Positions 1 to 8,476 of a DNA stretch of 64,000 bases are shown piece by piece. A model generated the notes under the pieces. It made no database searches. It saw only the letters and a program-made list of their open reading frames with translations, and had not been told where the DNA came from. The stretch covers positions 167,912 through 231,911 of the forward strand of contig CBDEGD010000046.1 in assembly GCA_965237625.1 (NCBI GenBank). The letters run 5' to 3'. This DNA is from JABDIP01 sp965237625 (lineage in GTDB: Bacteria > Pseudomonadota > Alphaproteobacteria > DSM-16000 > Inquilinaceae). A program made the translations under genes and the position numbers. How positions within the stretch are numbered: the stretch's first letter is position 1; every line of letters starts with the position of its first letter.

Positions 1-274
1 CCTTTATCAGCAGCCTTTCAGTGCTGTCGAAGGTGCCGACCAGGGCGCCGGCGGAGGAGATCTGCTCGACGAATTCGACGCAGAGCCGCTCGACCAGGGT
101 GGCGCTCACCGTGCCGAGGCTCGCCATGGTCTGCGACAACTCCTTGATCTCGTCCTCATCCATGAAGACGAACAGCCGCGAGGCGTGCTCCTCGCCGATG
201 GCCAACAGCAGGATTGCTGCCTTTTCCGGGCCGGTCAGCCCTCGGTAATCCTCGCGTACGCGCAATGACGACAT
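1..274 (-). CDS. fliG: Flagellar motor switch protein FliG, N-terminal part (cut by window edge)
   Basis: FliG forms the rotor ring that couples the MS ring (FliF) to the C ring and the stator. The ATG at 274 opens a frame that runs off the left edge; about 91 residues are visible. Residues 13-29 read LTGPEKAAILLLAIGEE, the classic FliG start, followed by a helix with MDEDEIKELSQTMASLG. It lies 55 bp downstream of fliF in the same direction, the usual fliF-fliG order, so it is probably cotranscribed. The FliM- and stator-binding domains are outside the window. Confidence 0.95.
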   Translation of the reverse strand, partial: MSSLRVREDYRGLTGPEKAAILLLAIGEEHASRLFVFMDEDEIKELSQTMASLGTVSATLVERLCVEFVEQISSAGALVGTFDSTERLLIK

Positions 275-329
275 GGCGCTCTCTAGACCTTAGCCGCGTA
301 GGGAAGGGGGCGTTGCCGGTGATTGGGCA

Positions 330-2030
330 TCAGGTTTCCTGATAGATCCAGTTGCGGATGATCGAGATCGACTCCTCAGGATGTTTGTCGACGATCTCAC
401 CGATCTTCTTCACCGACGATTCGCGAACCCGGCCGTCGATCCGTTCGATGTTGATCGGCGAGTCGCCCTCGCCGCCGCCGTCCGCCACTGGCAGACCGGC
501 GCCGCTTTCAAGCATTTCCAGTTCGGCGGCGTCCGGCAGGGCCTGGCCCTGCGGTCCGGCGAGAGCTCTGGGCAGGCTGCTGCTGTCAGGCAGAAGCGCG
601 TCATAGCCGTCACCGGCACCAGCACCGCCACCCTCGCCAATATCCATGATCCGGTTGAGCAGCGGCCGCACCACCAGCATCAGCACCAGGATGGCGACCA
701 CCGCCATGACCACCAGCTCCGCTATCCGCAGGACGTCGTGGCGATCCAGCCCTATCAGAGAGTCGTCCTCTTCCTCGCCAAAGGACTCCTCGGGTGCCGC
801 GAACGGCATGTTGATGATTTCGACCGTGTCGCCCCGCTCGGCATCGAAACCGATGGCCGAGCGCACGAGCGCTTCGATCTGGGCGATTTCCGCATCGCTT
901 CGCGGCGCATAGACCGGCTCGCCTTCACCGGTGGCGTCATAGGTGCCGTCGATCAGAACCGCGACGGACAGGCGGCGGACGCTGCCGGCCTCGCGCACGG
1001 TGTTCAGGACCGTGCGGCTGATCTCATAATTGACTGTCTCTTGAAGGGTTTCGGTCCGGTTGTTGGCCGAGGCGCCGCCAAGCGGTGCCAAGGCATCGGC
1101 CTCCGGCAGGTTATTGGCGACCGAAACCGCATCGACGCCATCATCCTCGTTCGACTCCGAGGTCTCCTCGGCAAGCTGGGTCGAGCGCGCGACCTGGCTG
1201 TTCGGGTCGAACAACTCCTCTGTGGTGGTGACCCGATCGAAGTCCATATCGACGCTGATTTGGGCGCGGACCTTGCCGACACCGACGGTGCGCGCCAAGA
1301 GGTCCTCCAAGGACTGCCCGAGCCGCATCTCATAGTTGCGGCGCATTTCCTCCGCGGTCGACAGCCCGATGCCGCCACCTTCACCATCCGTACCGCGCGC
1401 GAGCAGGGTGCCGCGATCGTCGACGATCGAGATGTTCTGTGTTTGCAATCCCGGCACGGCGGCGGCGACGAGATGCTGGATGGCCACGATCTGTTGCCCG
1501 CCCAGTCCGCCGCGGACTCTCAGAAAGACCGACGCGCTGGGCGCCTGCCGATCGCGGCTGAATAGCTGGCGCTCAGGAAGGACCAAATGCACTCGGGCCT
1601 GACGGACATTGGCGATGGTGCCGATGGTCCGCGCCAGTTCGCCCTCCAAAGCGCGCAGACGGTTGATATTCTGGACGAAATTCGAGCTGCCGAAACCGTC
1701 GGTCCGGTCGAAGATCTCATAGCCGAGCGAACCGCCCTTCGGCAGGCCCTCTTGTGCGATCAATAAGCGGGCGCGGTCGACCTGATCTCCCGGTACCATG
1801 ATTGCGCCGCCATTGCCGCGTATCTGGTACGGGATGTTCATCTCGTCCAGCCTGGTCACGATCTCGCCGCTGTCCGTGATATCGAGGTCGCCGTACAGCA
1901 GAACCATGTCGGCGGTCGACAGGCGGGTGGTGACGAAGGCGAAGAAGGCGATCATGCCGATCGCGATCACGCCGATGGCGGCGAGCCGCACCGGTCCGAG
2001 GCTTCTCAGCGTCTGGCTAAATGCATCCAA
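330..2030 (-). CDS. fliF: Flagellar MS-ring protein FliF
   Basis: FliF builds the MS ring in the inner membrane, the platform for rod and export apparatus assembly. The 566 residues match the family length. A transmembrane segment lies at about residues 14-36, the ring-building YscJ/FliF domain follows (VHLVLPERQLF near 147), and a second transmembrane segment lies near 440-462. The C-terminal tail ending ISIIRNWIYQET is the FliG-binding helix. fliG starts 55 bp downstream. The upstream 265 bp carry a CtrA-like half site and a 13-bp palindrome but no obvious sigma-54 promoter, as expected for an early flagellar gene. Confidence 0.97.
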   Translation of the reverse strand: MDAFSQTLRSLGPVRLAAIGVIAIGMIAFFAFVTTRLSTADMVLLYGDLDITDSGEIVTRLDEMNIPYQIRGNGGAIMVPGDQVDRARLLIAQEGLPKGGSLGYEIFDRTDGFGSSNFVQNINRLRALEGELARTIGTIANVRQARVHLVLPERQLFSRDRQAPSASVFLRVRGGLGGQQIVAIQHLVAAAVPGLQTQNISIVDDRGTLLARGTDGEGGGIGLSTAEEMRRNYEMRLGQSLEDLLARTVGVGKVRAQISVDMDFDRVTTTEELFDPNSQVARSTQLAEETSESNEDDGVDAVSVANNLPEADALAPLGGASANNRTETLQETVNYEISRTVLNTVREAGSVRRLSVAVLIDGTYDATGEGEPVYAPRSDAEIAQIEALVRSAIGFDAERGDTVEIINMPFAAPEESFGEEEDDSLIGLDRHDVLRIAELVVMAVVAILVLMLVVRPLLNRIMDIGEGGGAGAGDGYDALLPDSSSLPRALAGPQGQALPDAAELEMLESGAGLPVADGGGEGDSPINIERIDGRVRESSVKKIGEIVDKHPEESISIIRNWIYQET

Positions 2031-2091
2031 CGGTTGTTGGTCCCGAGTAAGTTCGTCTTATTCGGGAGATTAGAAGTCATGTACTGAATGT

Positions 2092-2099
2092 ATGGTTAA
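2092..2099 (-). promoter_or_regulatory. CtrA-type half site upstream of fliF
   Basis: The minus strand reads TTAACCAT, the CtrA half-site described in Caulobacter flagellar promoters, 62 bp upstream of the fliF start. Extending it as TTAA-N7 gives TTCA, so the full box is one base off. Binding is inferred, not shown. Confidence 0.5.
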
Positions 2100-2106
2100 A
2101 AGCGTC

Positions 2107-2119
2107 GGCAATTATTGCC
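2107..2119. promoter_or_regulatory. 13-bp inverted repeat GGCAATTATTGCC upstream of fliF
   Basis: This is a perfect palindrome with a one-base centre, 77-89 bp upstream of fliF and 7 bp from the CtrA-like half site. It fits the GGCRR-N3-YTGCC pattern seen in four other flagellar control regions of the window. In Caulobacter, FlbD represses fliF from a site in this position, so a FlbD site is a reasonable inference. Confidence 0.5.
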
Positions 2120-2236
2120 TATTCATAAGCACCTTAGACTATTATGCAACTGTTACGAGATGTCGGACATCATCGGCTAATCGAATTGCGGTTTTCTCTG
2201 GCATTAGTTGGAAATCCGTTCACCGGAAATCGGGCG

Positions 2237-2266
2237 AAAAAAAACGCCGTTCGCGATGAACGGCGT
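2237..2266 (-). terminator. Rho-independent terminator after sciP
   Basis: On the minus strand a 9-bp perfect stem (ACGCCGTTC / GAACGGCGT) with a 5-base loop is followed by a run of eight T. It sits 30 bp beyond the sciP stop codon and separates sciP from fliF. Confidence 0.85.
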
Positions 2267-2296
2267 CCCGAACGAGTCGGAATTTCCCCTACAGCG

Positions 2297-2602
2297 TCAG
2301 TCGAGTACCCCGGCCGAATCACGGCCCGACGGACGGTAGTCCTGCAGTCGTGTTGCCCGGAGACCCGGAACGCCATGACTTTCGATCAGGCGCTGCCACG
2401 ACAGAAACTCTTCAATCGAAATATTGTACCGAGCGCACGCTGCCTCCAGGCTCAGCAAACCGCTGCGCACTGCAGTAACGACTTCGGCTTTGCGACGACT
2501 GACCCAACGTTTGGTGTTCGGCGAAGGCAAGTCCTCCAAAGAGAGGGGTTTGCCTGCCGGTCCGATCACCGCGCGTTGGCGCGCTTCCTGCGACTGCCTC
2601 AT
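2297..2602 (-). CDS. sciP: CtrA inhibitor SciP (DUF1153)
   Basis: SciP is a small helix-turn-helix protein that binds DNA-bound CtrA and blocks activation of CtrA-dependent genes, linking flagellar transcription to the cell cycle in alphaproteobacteria. The 101-residue product contains the family hallmarks: DLPSPNTKRWVSRRKAEVV (residues 24-42), a central SLEAACARYNISIEEFLSW helix-turn-helix, and a GLRATRLQDYR tail. It has its own terminator and two tandem CtrA-like boxes upstream, which agrees with sciP itself being CtrA-dependent in Caulobacter. Confidence 0.92.
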   Translation of the reverse strand: MRQSQEARQRAVIGPAGKPLSLEDLPSPNTKRWVSRRKAEVVTAVRSGLLSLEAACARYNISIEEFLSWQRLIESHGVPGLRATRLQDYRPSGRDSAGVLD

Positions 2603-2663
2603 CCAAGGCTCCTACGCCCGATCCTGAACGCTAGATGCATCACTGAAATGTATATTTCCCGTT

Positions 2664-2702
2664 TTAAGAAAGGGCTAAGGAACGAGGTTAATCGAACACT
2701 AA
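2664..2702 (-). promoter_or_regulatory. Two tandem CtrA-like boxes upstream of sciP
   Basis: At 2664-2678 and 2688-2702 the plus strand reads TTAA-N7-CTAA twice, 24 bp apart (TTAG-N7-TTAA on the coding strand). Each is one base from the CtrA consensus TTAA-N7-TTAA. They lie 62-100 bp upstream of the sciP start. The repeated, phased arrangement makes chance unlikely. A GC hairpin at 2713-2740, between these boxes and the flgE stop, may end the hook operon but lacks a clear T run. Confidence 0.6.
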
Positions 2703-2775
2703 TCGAGGAAAGCCCGGCCGAACGCCATTTCTGCGGCCGGCCGGTTATTACCTTGACTGTATAGAAGTGCCCAAA

Positions 2776-4596
2776 TCAACGTTTGATCCGTACTAGCTCG
2801 TCCAGCATCTCATCGGCGGTGGTGATGATCTTGGCGCTGGCCGAATAGGCCCGTTGGGTGATGATCATGTCGGTGAATTCGGTCGCCAGATCGACGGTCG
2901 ACGCCTCCAGCGCACCGGATTCCACCTTTCCCGCACCGCCGGTTATCGGCGCCCGCAGGAAGAACTGGCCGGAATCGGTGGTCTCGATATAGACGTTGCC
3001 GGATTGCGCCAGCAGGCCATTCGGGTTGGCGAAGGTCGCCAGGGGGACCTGGAAGATCGGCAAGGTCCGGCCATTGTCGAAGATCGCAGTGACAATGCCC
3101 ATCTCATTGATCTCAACCGCGGTGAAGGATCCGAACTGCACGCCATCCTGTTCGATCTGGGACACCAGATACCCGCCGGAGAACTGGGTCAGCCCCTCCA
3201 CTGTGCCGGCAACGCCGACATTCATATCGATCGTGTTGGTGGTGCCGTCGACCCAGGTCGCACCATTCGCCAAGATGAAAGTCGACATATCGATGGGAAG
3301 GGTCATTGGCGTACCCGTGACGGGAGCCGGCTGGGCGGAAGTGGCGACCAATTGGCCGGTATCGTCGAATGTCAGGTCGCCGACCGGCGCTCCCCAAGTC
3401 GCCGGATCGTCCGGATTGCTTGGCGCTCCGGCGATCTGGGCGCCATCGCTCACGCGGGTCAGATCCTGGACATACATTTCCCACGTCGACGTGATCGGCG
3501 GAGCGGCGGTGATTCCGGTCTTCACAAACCGGAAGGTGACGTCATAGGCCACGCCCAGGCTGTCGAAGATCTCGACGCTCAGGGGAGACGTCGACGATAG
3601 GGGAGAGTTGGCCAGGCTGGCGGAACCGTCCGGTGTCGAGGACAGGGTGAGGCCGCCGGTGGTCGATGTGGTGCCGACCATGTCGGTTGTCGTTGCGCCG
3701 CCGCCATTGAAGCTGGGTCCGGTGGTCAGCGCATTGAAATCGATCCCGAAATTGGCCGCCGATGTCAGGGCGCCAGTATCGAAATCGTAGGTTATGCCGA
3801 CCGGCGCGTGCGCTGCGGTCAGCGCATTGGCGCCCGCGGAGTCAGTCAGCCCGGTAACAGTGACGTCCCAACCTACATCCACGCCGCCGGATACGCCGAC
3901 AGCGGTCTGATCGTATGTCAGCGTGACCGTGAACGGCGCGCCGGCATCGTCGTAGATTGTGAAGGACTGAGTGGTCGCGTTGGGCAGGGTGGCCGACCGG
4001 CTGATATTGCCGCCCAGATCGATCGTGCCGGTGGGCACCGCCGCGATGATCGGCGCAGAGGCTGGAAGGTTGGCGGCGACCGTGATCTCTTCGGTGGATT
4101 TCACCGAACCCGTCAGATTGTTGACGTTGATGGCCTCCAAGCTGGACAGCACGTTCGGATTCACTCCCGGCGCCAAGGCCCCGGTGGTGTCCAGACGCCA
4201 GCCCTGCAAGAAATAACCGGCCGAATTGCGCAGAAAGCCTGCGGCATTTGGGGTGAAAGACCCCGCTCGTGTGTAGTTGTATGGGTCGCCTGACGTCGGA
4301 GTCGAGGTCTCTGTCACCACGAAGAACCCGTCGCCGCTGACCGCGATATCCATCGGCGAGTCCGAGGATTGCAGCAGACCCTGCTTGTCGATCATCGATT
4401 GCGGTGACGCCCGGACGCCGCCGGGAGTGTAGCTGTTCGCTGTGGCACTCGCGGTCACCAAGGTCGAGAATCGGGCCTTGGCAGCCTTGTAGCCGACCGT
4501 GTTCACATTGGAGATGTTGTCCGAGATCATGCCCAGGGCCTGGCTTTGCGCCTTCAGCCCGGAAACACCGGAGAACATTGCGCCGTAAATACTCAT
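2776..4596 (-). CDS. flgE: Flagellar hook protein FlgE
   Basis: FlgE polymerises into the hook that joins rod and filament. The 606-residue product starts MSIYGAMFSGVSGLKAQSQA and continues with the rod/hook-family motif ISNVNTVGYKAAKARF (about 29-44). It ends with the coiled-coil FlgE/F/G C-terminal domain (MIITQRAYSASAKIITTADE). The central variable part is longer than in enteric FlgE (about 400 residues), typical of alphaproteobacterial hooks. It is the last gene of a fliK-flgD-flgE operon; the gap to flgD is 64 bp. Confidence 0.95.
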   Translation of the reverse strand: MSIYGAMFSGVSGLKAQSQALGMISDNISNVNTVGYKAAKARFSTLVTASATANSYTPGGVRASPQSMIDKQGLLQSSDSPMDIAVSGDGFFVVTETSTPTSGDPYNYTRAGSFTPNAAGFLRNSAGYFLQGWRLDTTGALAPGVNPNVLSSLEAINVNNLTGSVKSTEEITVAANLPASAPIIAAVPTGTIDLGGNISRSATLPNATTQSFTIYDDAGAPFTVTLTYDQTAVGVSGGVDVGWDVTVTGLTDSAGANALTAAHAPVGITYDFDTGALTSAANFGIDFNALTTGPSFNGGGATTTDMVGTTSTTGGLTLSSTPDGSASLANSPLSSTSPLSVEIFDSLGVAYDVTFRFVKTGITAAPPITSTWEMYVQDLTRVSDGAQIAGAPSNPDDPATWGAPVGDLTFDDTGQLVATSAQPAPVTGTPMTLPIDMSTFILANGATWVDGTTNTIDMNVGVAGTVEGLTQFSGGYLVSQIEQDGVQFGSFTAVEINEMGIVTAIFDNGRTLPIFQVPLATFANPNGLLAQSGNVYIETTDSGQFFLRAPITGGAGKVESGALEASTVDLATEFTDMIITQRAYSASAKIITTADEMLDELVRIKR

Positions 4597-4660
4597 AGTG
4601 CTTGCTCCTTCCCACTCATGACTTGTTCTGTGCCGGTCCTGCCGGCTGTAAGGCTGCTGG

Positions 4661-5335
4661 TCATGCGTCGCCCTCGGCGTCGCGAATGGCCAGAATGTCG
4701 TTCAGGTCGAAACTGCCGTCGGTGGTCTCCACCAGAATGGCGTTGCCGCTCAGATCGACGCCGGTGACAAGACGCACTACGCTGGTGCCGGCGGCGATCG
4801 AATTGCCCGCACTGTCTTGTCCGTCGACCGAAATGCTGTAGGTGCCGGCGGGTGCGGTCGACCCGTCGAGGCCTTGCCCGTCCCATGTGAACGGATGCCG
4901 ACCTGCCGCGATGTCCGCGCTGGTCGAGTAGACGAGGGCGCCGCGTTCGTCGCGAATGCTGAGCGTTGCTGACGTCGCGCCGGCCGGCATGTCGTAGCCG
5001 AAGTCGATCGGGGTCTGACCGTCGAACGCCGAATCCGACCCCCAGATCTCCGCGCCCTTGCCGGTCAGCGATGCGGCGAAGCTGATCTGGTTGAAGCCTG
5101 ATTGGTTCAGCAATGCGTCGAGTTTGTCGTTGGATGCGATCTGTTGCTCGACCTGGCTGAACTGGACGAGCTGATTGGTGAACTCGTCGGACTCCATCGG
5201 GTCGATCGGATCCTGGTACTGCAACTGGGTGGTCAGCAGCGTCAGGAAGGTGTCGAAGGTGTCGCTGATCGAAGCGCGCGCATCGGCGCTGGAGGTACCT
5301 GTCCCGGCGATATTGGTGAGGGCGCCGATATCCAT
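4661..5335 (-). CDS. flgD: Flagellar hook-assembly scaffold FlgD
   Basis: FlgD caps the growing hook and is needed for FlgE polymerisation. The 224-residue product has the N-terminal FlgD signature TQLQYQDPIDPM (about 37-48) followed by FTNQLVQFSQVEQQ. The C-terminal half (about 110-200) looks like the FlgD Ig-like and Tudor-like domains, with FTWDGQGLDGS. It lies between fliK (11 bp upstream) and flgE (64 bp downstream) on the same strand. Confidence 0.95.
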   Translation of the reverse strand: MDIGALTNIAGTGTSSADARASISDTFDTFLTLLTTQLQYQDPIDPMESDEFTNQLVQFSQVEQQIASNDKLDALLNQSGFNQISFAASLTGKGAEIWGSDSAFDGQTPIDFGYDMPAGATSATLSIRDERGALVYSTSADIAAGRHPFTWDGQGLDGSTAPAGTYSISVDGQDSAGNSIAAGTSVVRLVTGVDLSGNAILVETTDGSFDLNDILAIRDAEGDA

Positions 5336-5346
5336 GGTGGTTTCTC

Positions 5347-6975
5347 CTAGACCTTGATGTCGACCCGGCCGTCGCCGAGTGTCAGGGTGATTTCCGTGGT
5401 TGCCGCGTTCGGTTCGTCGGCGGCATTCAGGCGCGAGGCGGCCGTCGCATCGATTGGCTCCTGGCCGCTGCCGTCGCCGTGTTCGCCGGCTTGTCCGCGC
5501 AGATCGAAGCTGAGGCTGCCGCTGTCCGTCTGCAGGCCGGCATCGTTCAGCGCCTCGGTCAGGGTCCGGGCATCTCGTTGCAGCAGATGCAGGGTCTCTG
5601 GGCGCTCGGCCGAGATGACCGCCTGCAGCCGGCCATCGAAACCGACTTCCATCTGAATATCGACGCGGCCGAGGCTGGCTGGCTTCAGCTGCATGGTCAG
5701 CCGGTCGATGCCTTCGCGCACGCCGCGCTGTACCTGCAGGAATACCTGTTCTGCGGCCGGCTGCGCCGTTGTCGGGCTGTGAGAAAGGGCGGTCGATGCC
5801 GTGGCAGTGGCCGTCATCCGTCCGATCGGACTGGAATTTGCTGCCGCAACCGGATCGGCCTGGCTTGTTGGCAGCGCCGCGTCGGCGGTCTCGGCAACGG
5901 TGGAGGGGACTGCCGTCGCCGCAGCGACGACTGGCCTGTCAGCGGCAGGGGAAGCGGCAGTCGGCGTGGCAACCGCCCCTGGCGCGGGAAGTGTTGCCCT
6001 GGTCTGGCTGAGATCGGGACCGGCCTTTGATGGCGCGGTTGCCGGCGAATCCGGTGTGTCCTTCAGAGCCGGCGGTTGGCCCGCAACGGAGGTCGCGGCC
6101 TTCGTCGTGGCCGATCGGTCCGGCGCGGCGGCAATGGCCGATGCCGGTTGATTGGAAAGCAAGGTGTCGGAGGCTGCCGGTCCCGCCGGCGCTGCGGCCG
6201 ATGGGCGGGGCGCCTCGCCGGATACATCGCCACCTGCCACGGCCTTGCCGGCTGCCAAGATCGGCCCCGCTGTGGCAATCGCCGACTGCGTCCTGGCAAT
6301 CGGCGACGAATGGGATTGAGCTATTGCGATTGCGCCAGGGTTTCCGGACTTGGCCTGGCTGGCGGCGCCGGCACCGTCCACTGGATTGACGGGGCTGGCG
6401 GGACTGACCGCGTTGCCCTTTTCGACTGGATTTGCCGGGATGGCCGGGAGCTGGGATCGCGGAGCCGCGGGCACGCCGATGCCGCCGCCAGGCGATACCG
6501 GCGGCGCGGCGCTATTCGATGCCGTGGCGGGGGCAAGAGGGGGCGTGATGGTCCCGCCTTCCGGCGTCGGCGTTTGTGGCACGGAGGCGCCGGCGAGCAA
6601 TTCCGATGGTGCCTTGGCAACGGCTCCGGTCAGGGGCGGGCTCTGCGGTTGGGTCCAGGTGATCGCCTCGGGGTGTACGACAAGCGAGGCGATGCCGTTC
6701 TCTTCCGCCACGGGTGCCTCCGGGACAGCGGCATCGGTGCCCGGTTTGACAACTGGCTTTTGATCGGCGACGACCGGCGGTTCTGCCTCGGGTGAGCCTT
6801 CCGCGGTTACCGCCGGTTTCGATTTGGGGTCGGTGGCGGCATCCGGTTGCTTCGCCTCGGCCTCTGAGGAGCCGCGCAGCAGCTCGGAGAACCGGCCGTC
6901 GGGCTCGGATTCCGAGGGCGCTGCTTTTTGCGGCTTCGGCGCGCTGGTTCGAAGATCGATGGGCGGACTGTGCAT
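5347..6975 (-). CDS. fliK: Flagellar hook-length control protein FliK
   Basis: FliK measures hook length and switches the export gate from hook to filament substrates. The 542-residue product has the expected build: a long Ala/Pro/Ser/Thr-rich low-complexity ruler (about 1-400) and a compact C-terminal Flg_hook domain (about 410-500) with LTMQLKPASLGRVDIQMEV and LRDA/L-type helices. First gene of the operon fliK-flgD-flgE; a sigma-54 promoter lies just upstream at 7012-7029. The start at 6975 leaves a short leader of about 25 bases. Confidence 0.9.
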   Translation of the reverse strand: MHSPPIDLRTSAPKPQKAAPSESEPDGRFSELLRGSSEAEAKQPDAATDPKSKPAVTAEGSPEAEPPVVADQKPVVKPGTDAAVPEAPVAEENGIASLVVHPEAITWTQPQSPPLTGAVAKAPSELLAGASVPQTPTPEGGTITPPLAPATASNSAAPPVSPGGGIGVPAAPRSQLPAIPANPVEKGNAVSPASPVNPVDGAGAASQAKSGNPGAIAIAQSHSSPIARTQSAIATAGPILAAGKAVAGGDVSGEAPRPSAAAPAGPAASDTLLSNQPASAIAAAPDRSATTKAATSVAGQPPALKDTPDSPATAPSKAGPDLSQTRATLPAPGAVATPTAASPAADRPVVAAATAVPSTVAETADAALPTSQADPVAAANSSPIGRMTATATASTALSHSPTTAQPAAEQVFLQVQRGVREGIDRLTMQLKPASLGRVDIQMEVGFDGRLQAVISAERPETLHLLQRDARTLTEALNDAGLQTDSGSLSFDLRGQAGEHGDGSGQEPIDATAASRLNAADEPNAATTEITLTLGDGRVDIKV

Positions 6976-7011
6976 AACCGGATATCTCGCAATCTGTCTC
7001 GCCCCAATGGA

Positions 7012-7029
7012 AGCAACTCGCGGGCCAAC
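7012..7029 (-). promoter_or_regulatory. Sigma-54 -24/-12 promoter for fliK-flgD-flgE
   Basis: The minus strand reads TTGGCCCGCGAGTTGCT. The GG and GC dinucleotides are spaced exactly 10 bases, and the -12 TTGCT matches consensus; the -24 element has one mismatch (C for A). Transcription would start near 7001, about 25 bases before the fliK ATG. Confidence 0.65.
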
Positions 7030-7134
7030 TGGTGAAATTCACATAACGCGCTGAATTAATTACACAATTTGTTCGGGCATACCCCTGGGCAGCGATCCGG
7101 CGTCGGTTATGCCGGGTCGATCCTGCAGGGCGGT

Positions 7135-7147
7135 GGCGATAATTGCC
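7135..7147. promoter_or_regulatory. Inverted repeat GGCGATAATTGCC between fliK and flagellin 1
   Basis: This 13-mer fits GGCRR-N3-YTGCC, the pattern found in other flagellar control regions here. A role as an FlbD-type activator site for the two sigma-54 promoters on either side is inferred. Confidence 0.45.
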
Positions 7148-7390
7148 GGGTTGGCCGGCGAGCGACGGACCCGTTGCGATTCTCTATAGGGGGGCGATTT
7201 CGATTCCGCTCATGCGGTTCCACGGAGCCTAATTCCGCCACCGGCGGCGCCTGGCACCCGCCCGGCAAGAACTCACCGGCGGAAGACAAAATTTTCCGAC
7301 TGCCTTGGGAAACCTTTGCCGATGGCCACCGGGGCTTTATCTCGACGTCACCTAATACGCTGAAATATATCAAGAAAATTTCGGTTAACC

Positions 7391-7407
7391 TTGGCACACC
7401 CCTTGCT
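7391..7407 (+). promoter_or_regulatory. Sigma-54 -24/-12 promoter for flagellin 1
   Basis: TTGGCACACCCCTTGCT has a full TTGGCAC -24 box, a TTGCT -12 box and the exact 10-base GG-GC spacing. It lies 68 bp upstream of the flagellin ATG at 7475, giving a leader of about 57 bases. Confidence 0.88.
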
Positions 7408-7474
7408 CAACTCGTTGGCACCAGCTCACCTATGGCACGCCGGGTGGCGGCCGACGGAATGGAGGAAAAGGACC

Positions 7475-8287
7475 ATGCCAACAGTCACAACGAATGTCGG
7501 CGCCAACACCGCGCTGCGTTTCTTGAAGATCAACGACGAGATGACCCGTGCATCGATCGGCAAGCTGTCGAGCGGCTCGCGGATCGTGAAGGCATCCGAC
7601 GATGCTGCGTCGCTCGCCATCTCGACGAATCTCAATGCGGATGTGGTCACGCTGAAGCAGGCGTCGATCAACGCGTCTCACGGCAATGCCGTGGTCCAGG
7701 TGGCCGATGGCGGCCTGGCCCGCATCGCCGATATCCTGGCGCGGATGAAGGCGCTTGCGACCCAGTCCTTGTCGGGCTCGGTGGATGCGCGAAGCCGCGG
7801 CTACATCAATGAGGAGTTCACCCAGCTCCGCACGGAAATCACCTCGATCGCCCAGCAGACGGAGTTCAACGGCACCGAGTTGCTCAGCGTATCGACGACG
7901 ATTGAATTCATGGTTGGCCGCGTGGCCGCTGACACGATCAGCGTGAATACGGTGATCTCGACGGCGAGCGGCATCGGCGTCGACACCGCGACCGTCGACA
8001 CGATCACAAATGCAACGACGTCGATCGGTTTGGTCAGCACGGCGATCGACACCATCAACGGGTTCCGCGCCACTTACGGGTCCTACATGTCGCGGTTCGA
8101 TTTCCGCGCCCGCAATGTCGACACCCAGGTGGAGAACATCGAGGCCGCGAAATCGGCTCTGCTGGACACCGATGTGGCCGCCGAGATGACCAGATTCACC
8201 TCGGCCCAGGTGTTGATGCAGGCCAATGTGGCGATGTTGGCCCAGGCCAATCAGCTGCCGCAGAACCTGTTGCGCCTGCTGCAGTAA
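7475..8287 (+). CDS. Flagellin 1
   Basis: Filament subunit of 270 residues, short for a flagellin. The N-terminal D0/D1 domain shows NTALRFLKIND, GKLSSGSRIVKASDDAA and LARMKALATQS. The C-terminal D0 helix ends ANVAMLAQANQLPQNLLRLL. The variable middle (about 145-200) is short and rich in Thr, Ser, Ile and Val, offering many possible O-glycosylation sites. The ATG at 7475 is chosen because GGAGG precedes it; the longer frame begins inside the sigma-54 promoter. The leader is rich in GGA triplets next to the start (four within 20 bases), a possible CsrA target. A close paralogue follows. Confidence 0.95.
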   Translation: MPTVTTNVGANTALRFLKINDEMTRASIGKLSSGSRIVKASDDAASLAISTNLNADVVTLKQASINASHGNAVVQVADGGLARIADILARMKALATQSLSGSVDARSRGYINEEFTQLRTEITSIAQQTEFNGTELLSVSTTIEFMVGRVAADTISVNTVISTASGIGVDTATVDTITNATTSIGLVSTAIDTINGFRATYGSYMSRFDFRARNVDTQVENIEAAKSALLDTDVAAEMTRFTSAQVLMQANVAMLAQANQLPQNLLRLLQ

Positions 8288-8347
8288 CCGAAAATGGCGG
8301 GCGCCTTGAGATCCCTGGACCGGCGACCGGCAAAGACTGCCCCAGGC

Positions 8348-8384
8348 GGCAGAAATTGCCTATCGCGACCCGGCAGGAATTGCC
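8348..8384. promoter_or_regulatory. Two tandem inverted repeats upstream of flagellin 2
   Basis: GGCAGAAATTGCC (8348-8360) and GGCAGGAATTGCC (8372-8384) differ at one base and are 24 bp apart. Both fit GGCRR-N3-YTGCC. They lie 77-113 bp upstream of the sigma-54-like promoter, a typical enhancer distance. An FlbD-type activator is the likely binder, by analogy with the paired ftr sites of Caulobacter flagellar genes. Confidence 0.55.
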
Positions 8385-8460
8385 GGCCGGGCACATTGTG
8401 CTCGGTCGCCGCATCAGCCGGTATTCAGGAAAATCTAGGAGTTATGCGAAAATCGGCAAC

Positions 8461-8476
8461 TGGCATGGTGCTTGCG
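8461..8476 (+). promoter_or_regulatory. Sigma-54-like promoter for flagellin 2
   Basis: TGGCATGGTGCTTGCG keeps the 10-base GG-GC spacing and TTGC at -12, with one mismatch in the -24 TGGCAC. It lies 122 bp upstream of the flagellin 2 ATG. Confidence 0.6.

Larger units (their letters stand above)
6976..7474. other. Divergent control region between fliK and flagellin 1
   Basis: This 499-bp stretch has no convincing gene. It holds a sigma-54-like promoter for the fliK operon on the minus strand (7012-7029), an inverted repeat of the GGCRR-N3-YTGCC type near the middle (7135-7147), and a near-consensus sigma-54 promoter for flagellin 1 (7391-7407). The middle position of the inverted repeat, about 110 bp from one promoter and 245 bp from the other, would suit an enhancer shared by both. 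Confidence 0.6.

Noticed and set aside
381..1565. 394-codon plus-strand frame across fliF
   Set aside because: Antisense shadow of fliF with no family features; long open antisense frames are common in GC-rich DNA.
7101..7113. Possible second inverted repeat CGTCGGTTATGCC next to 7135
   Set aside because: Only the right half matches the 13-bp pattern; too weak to list as a site.
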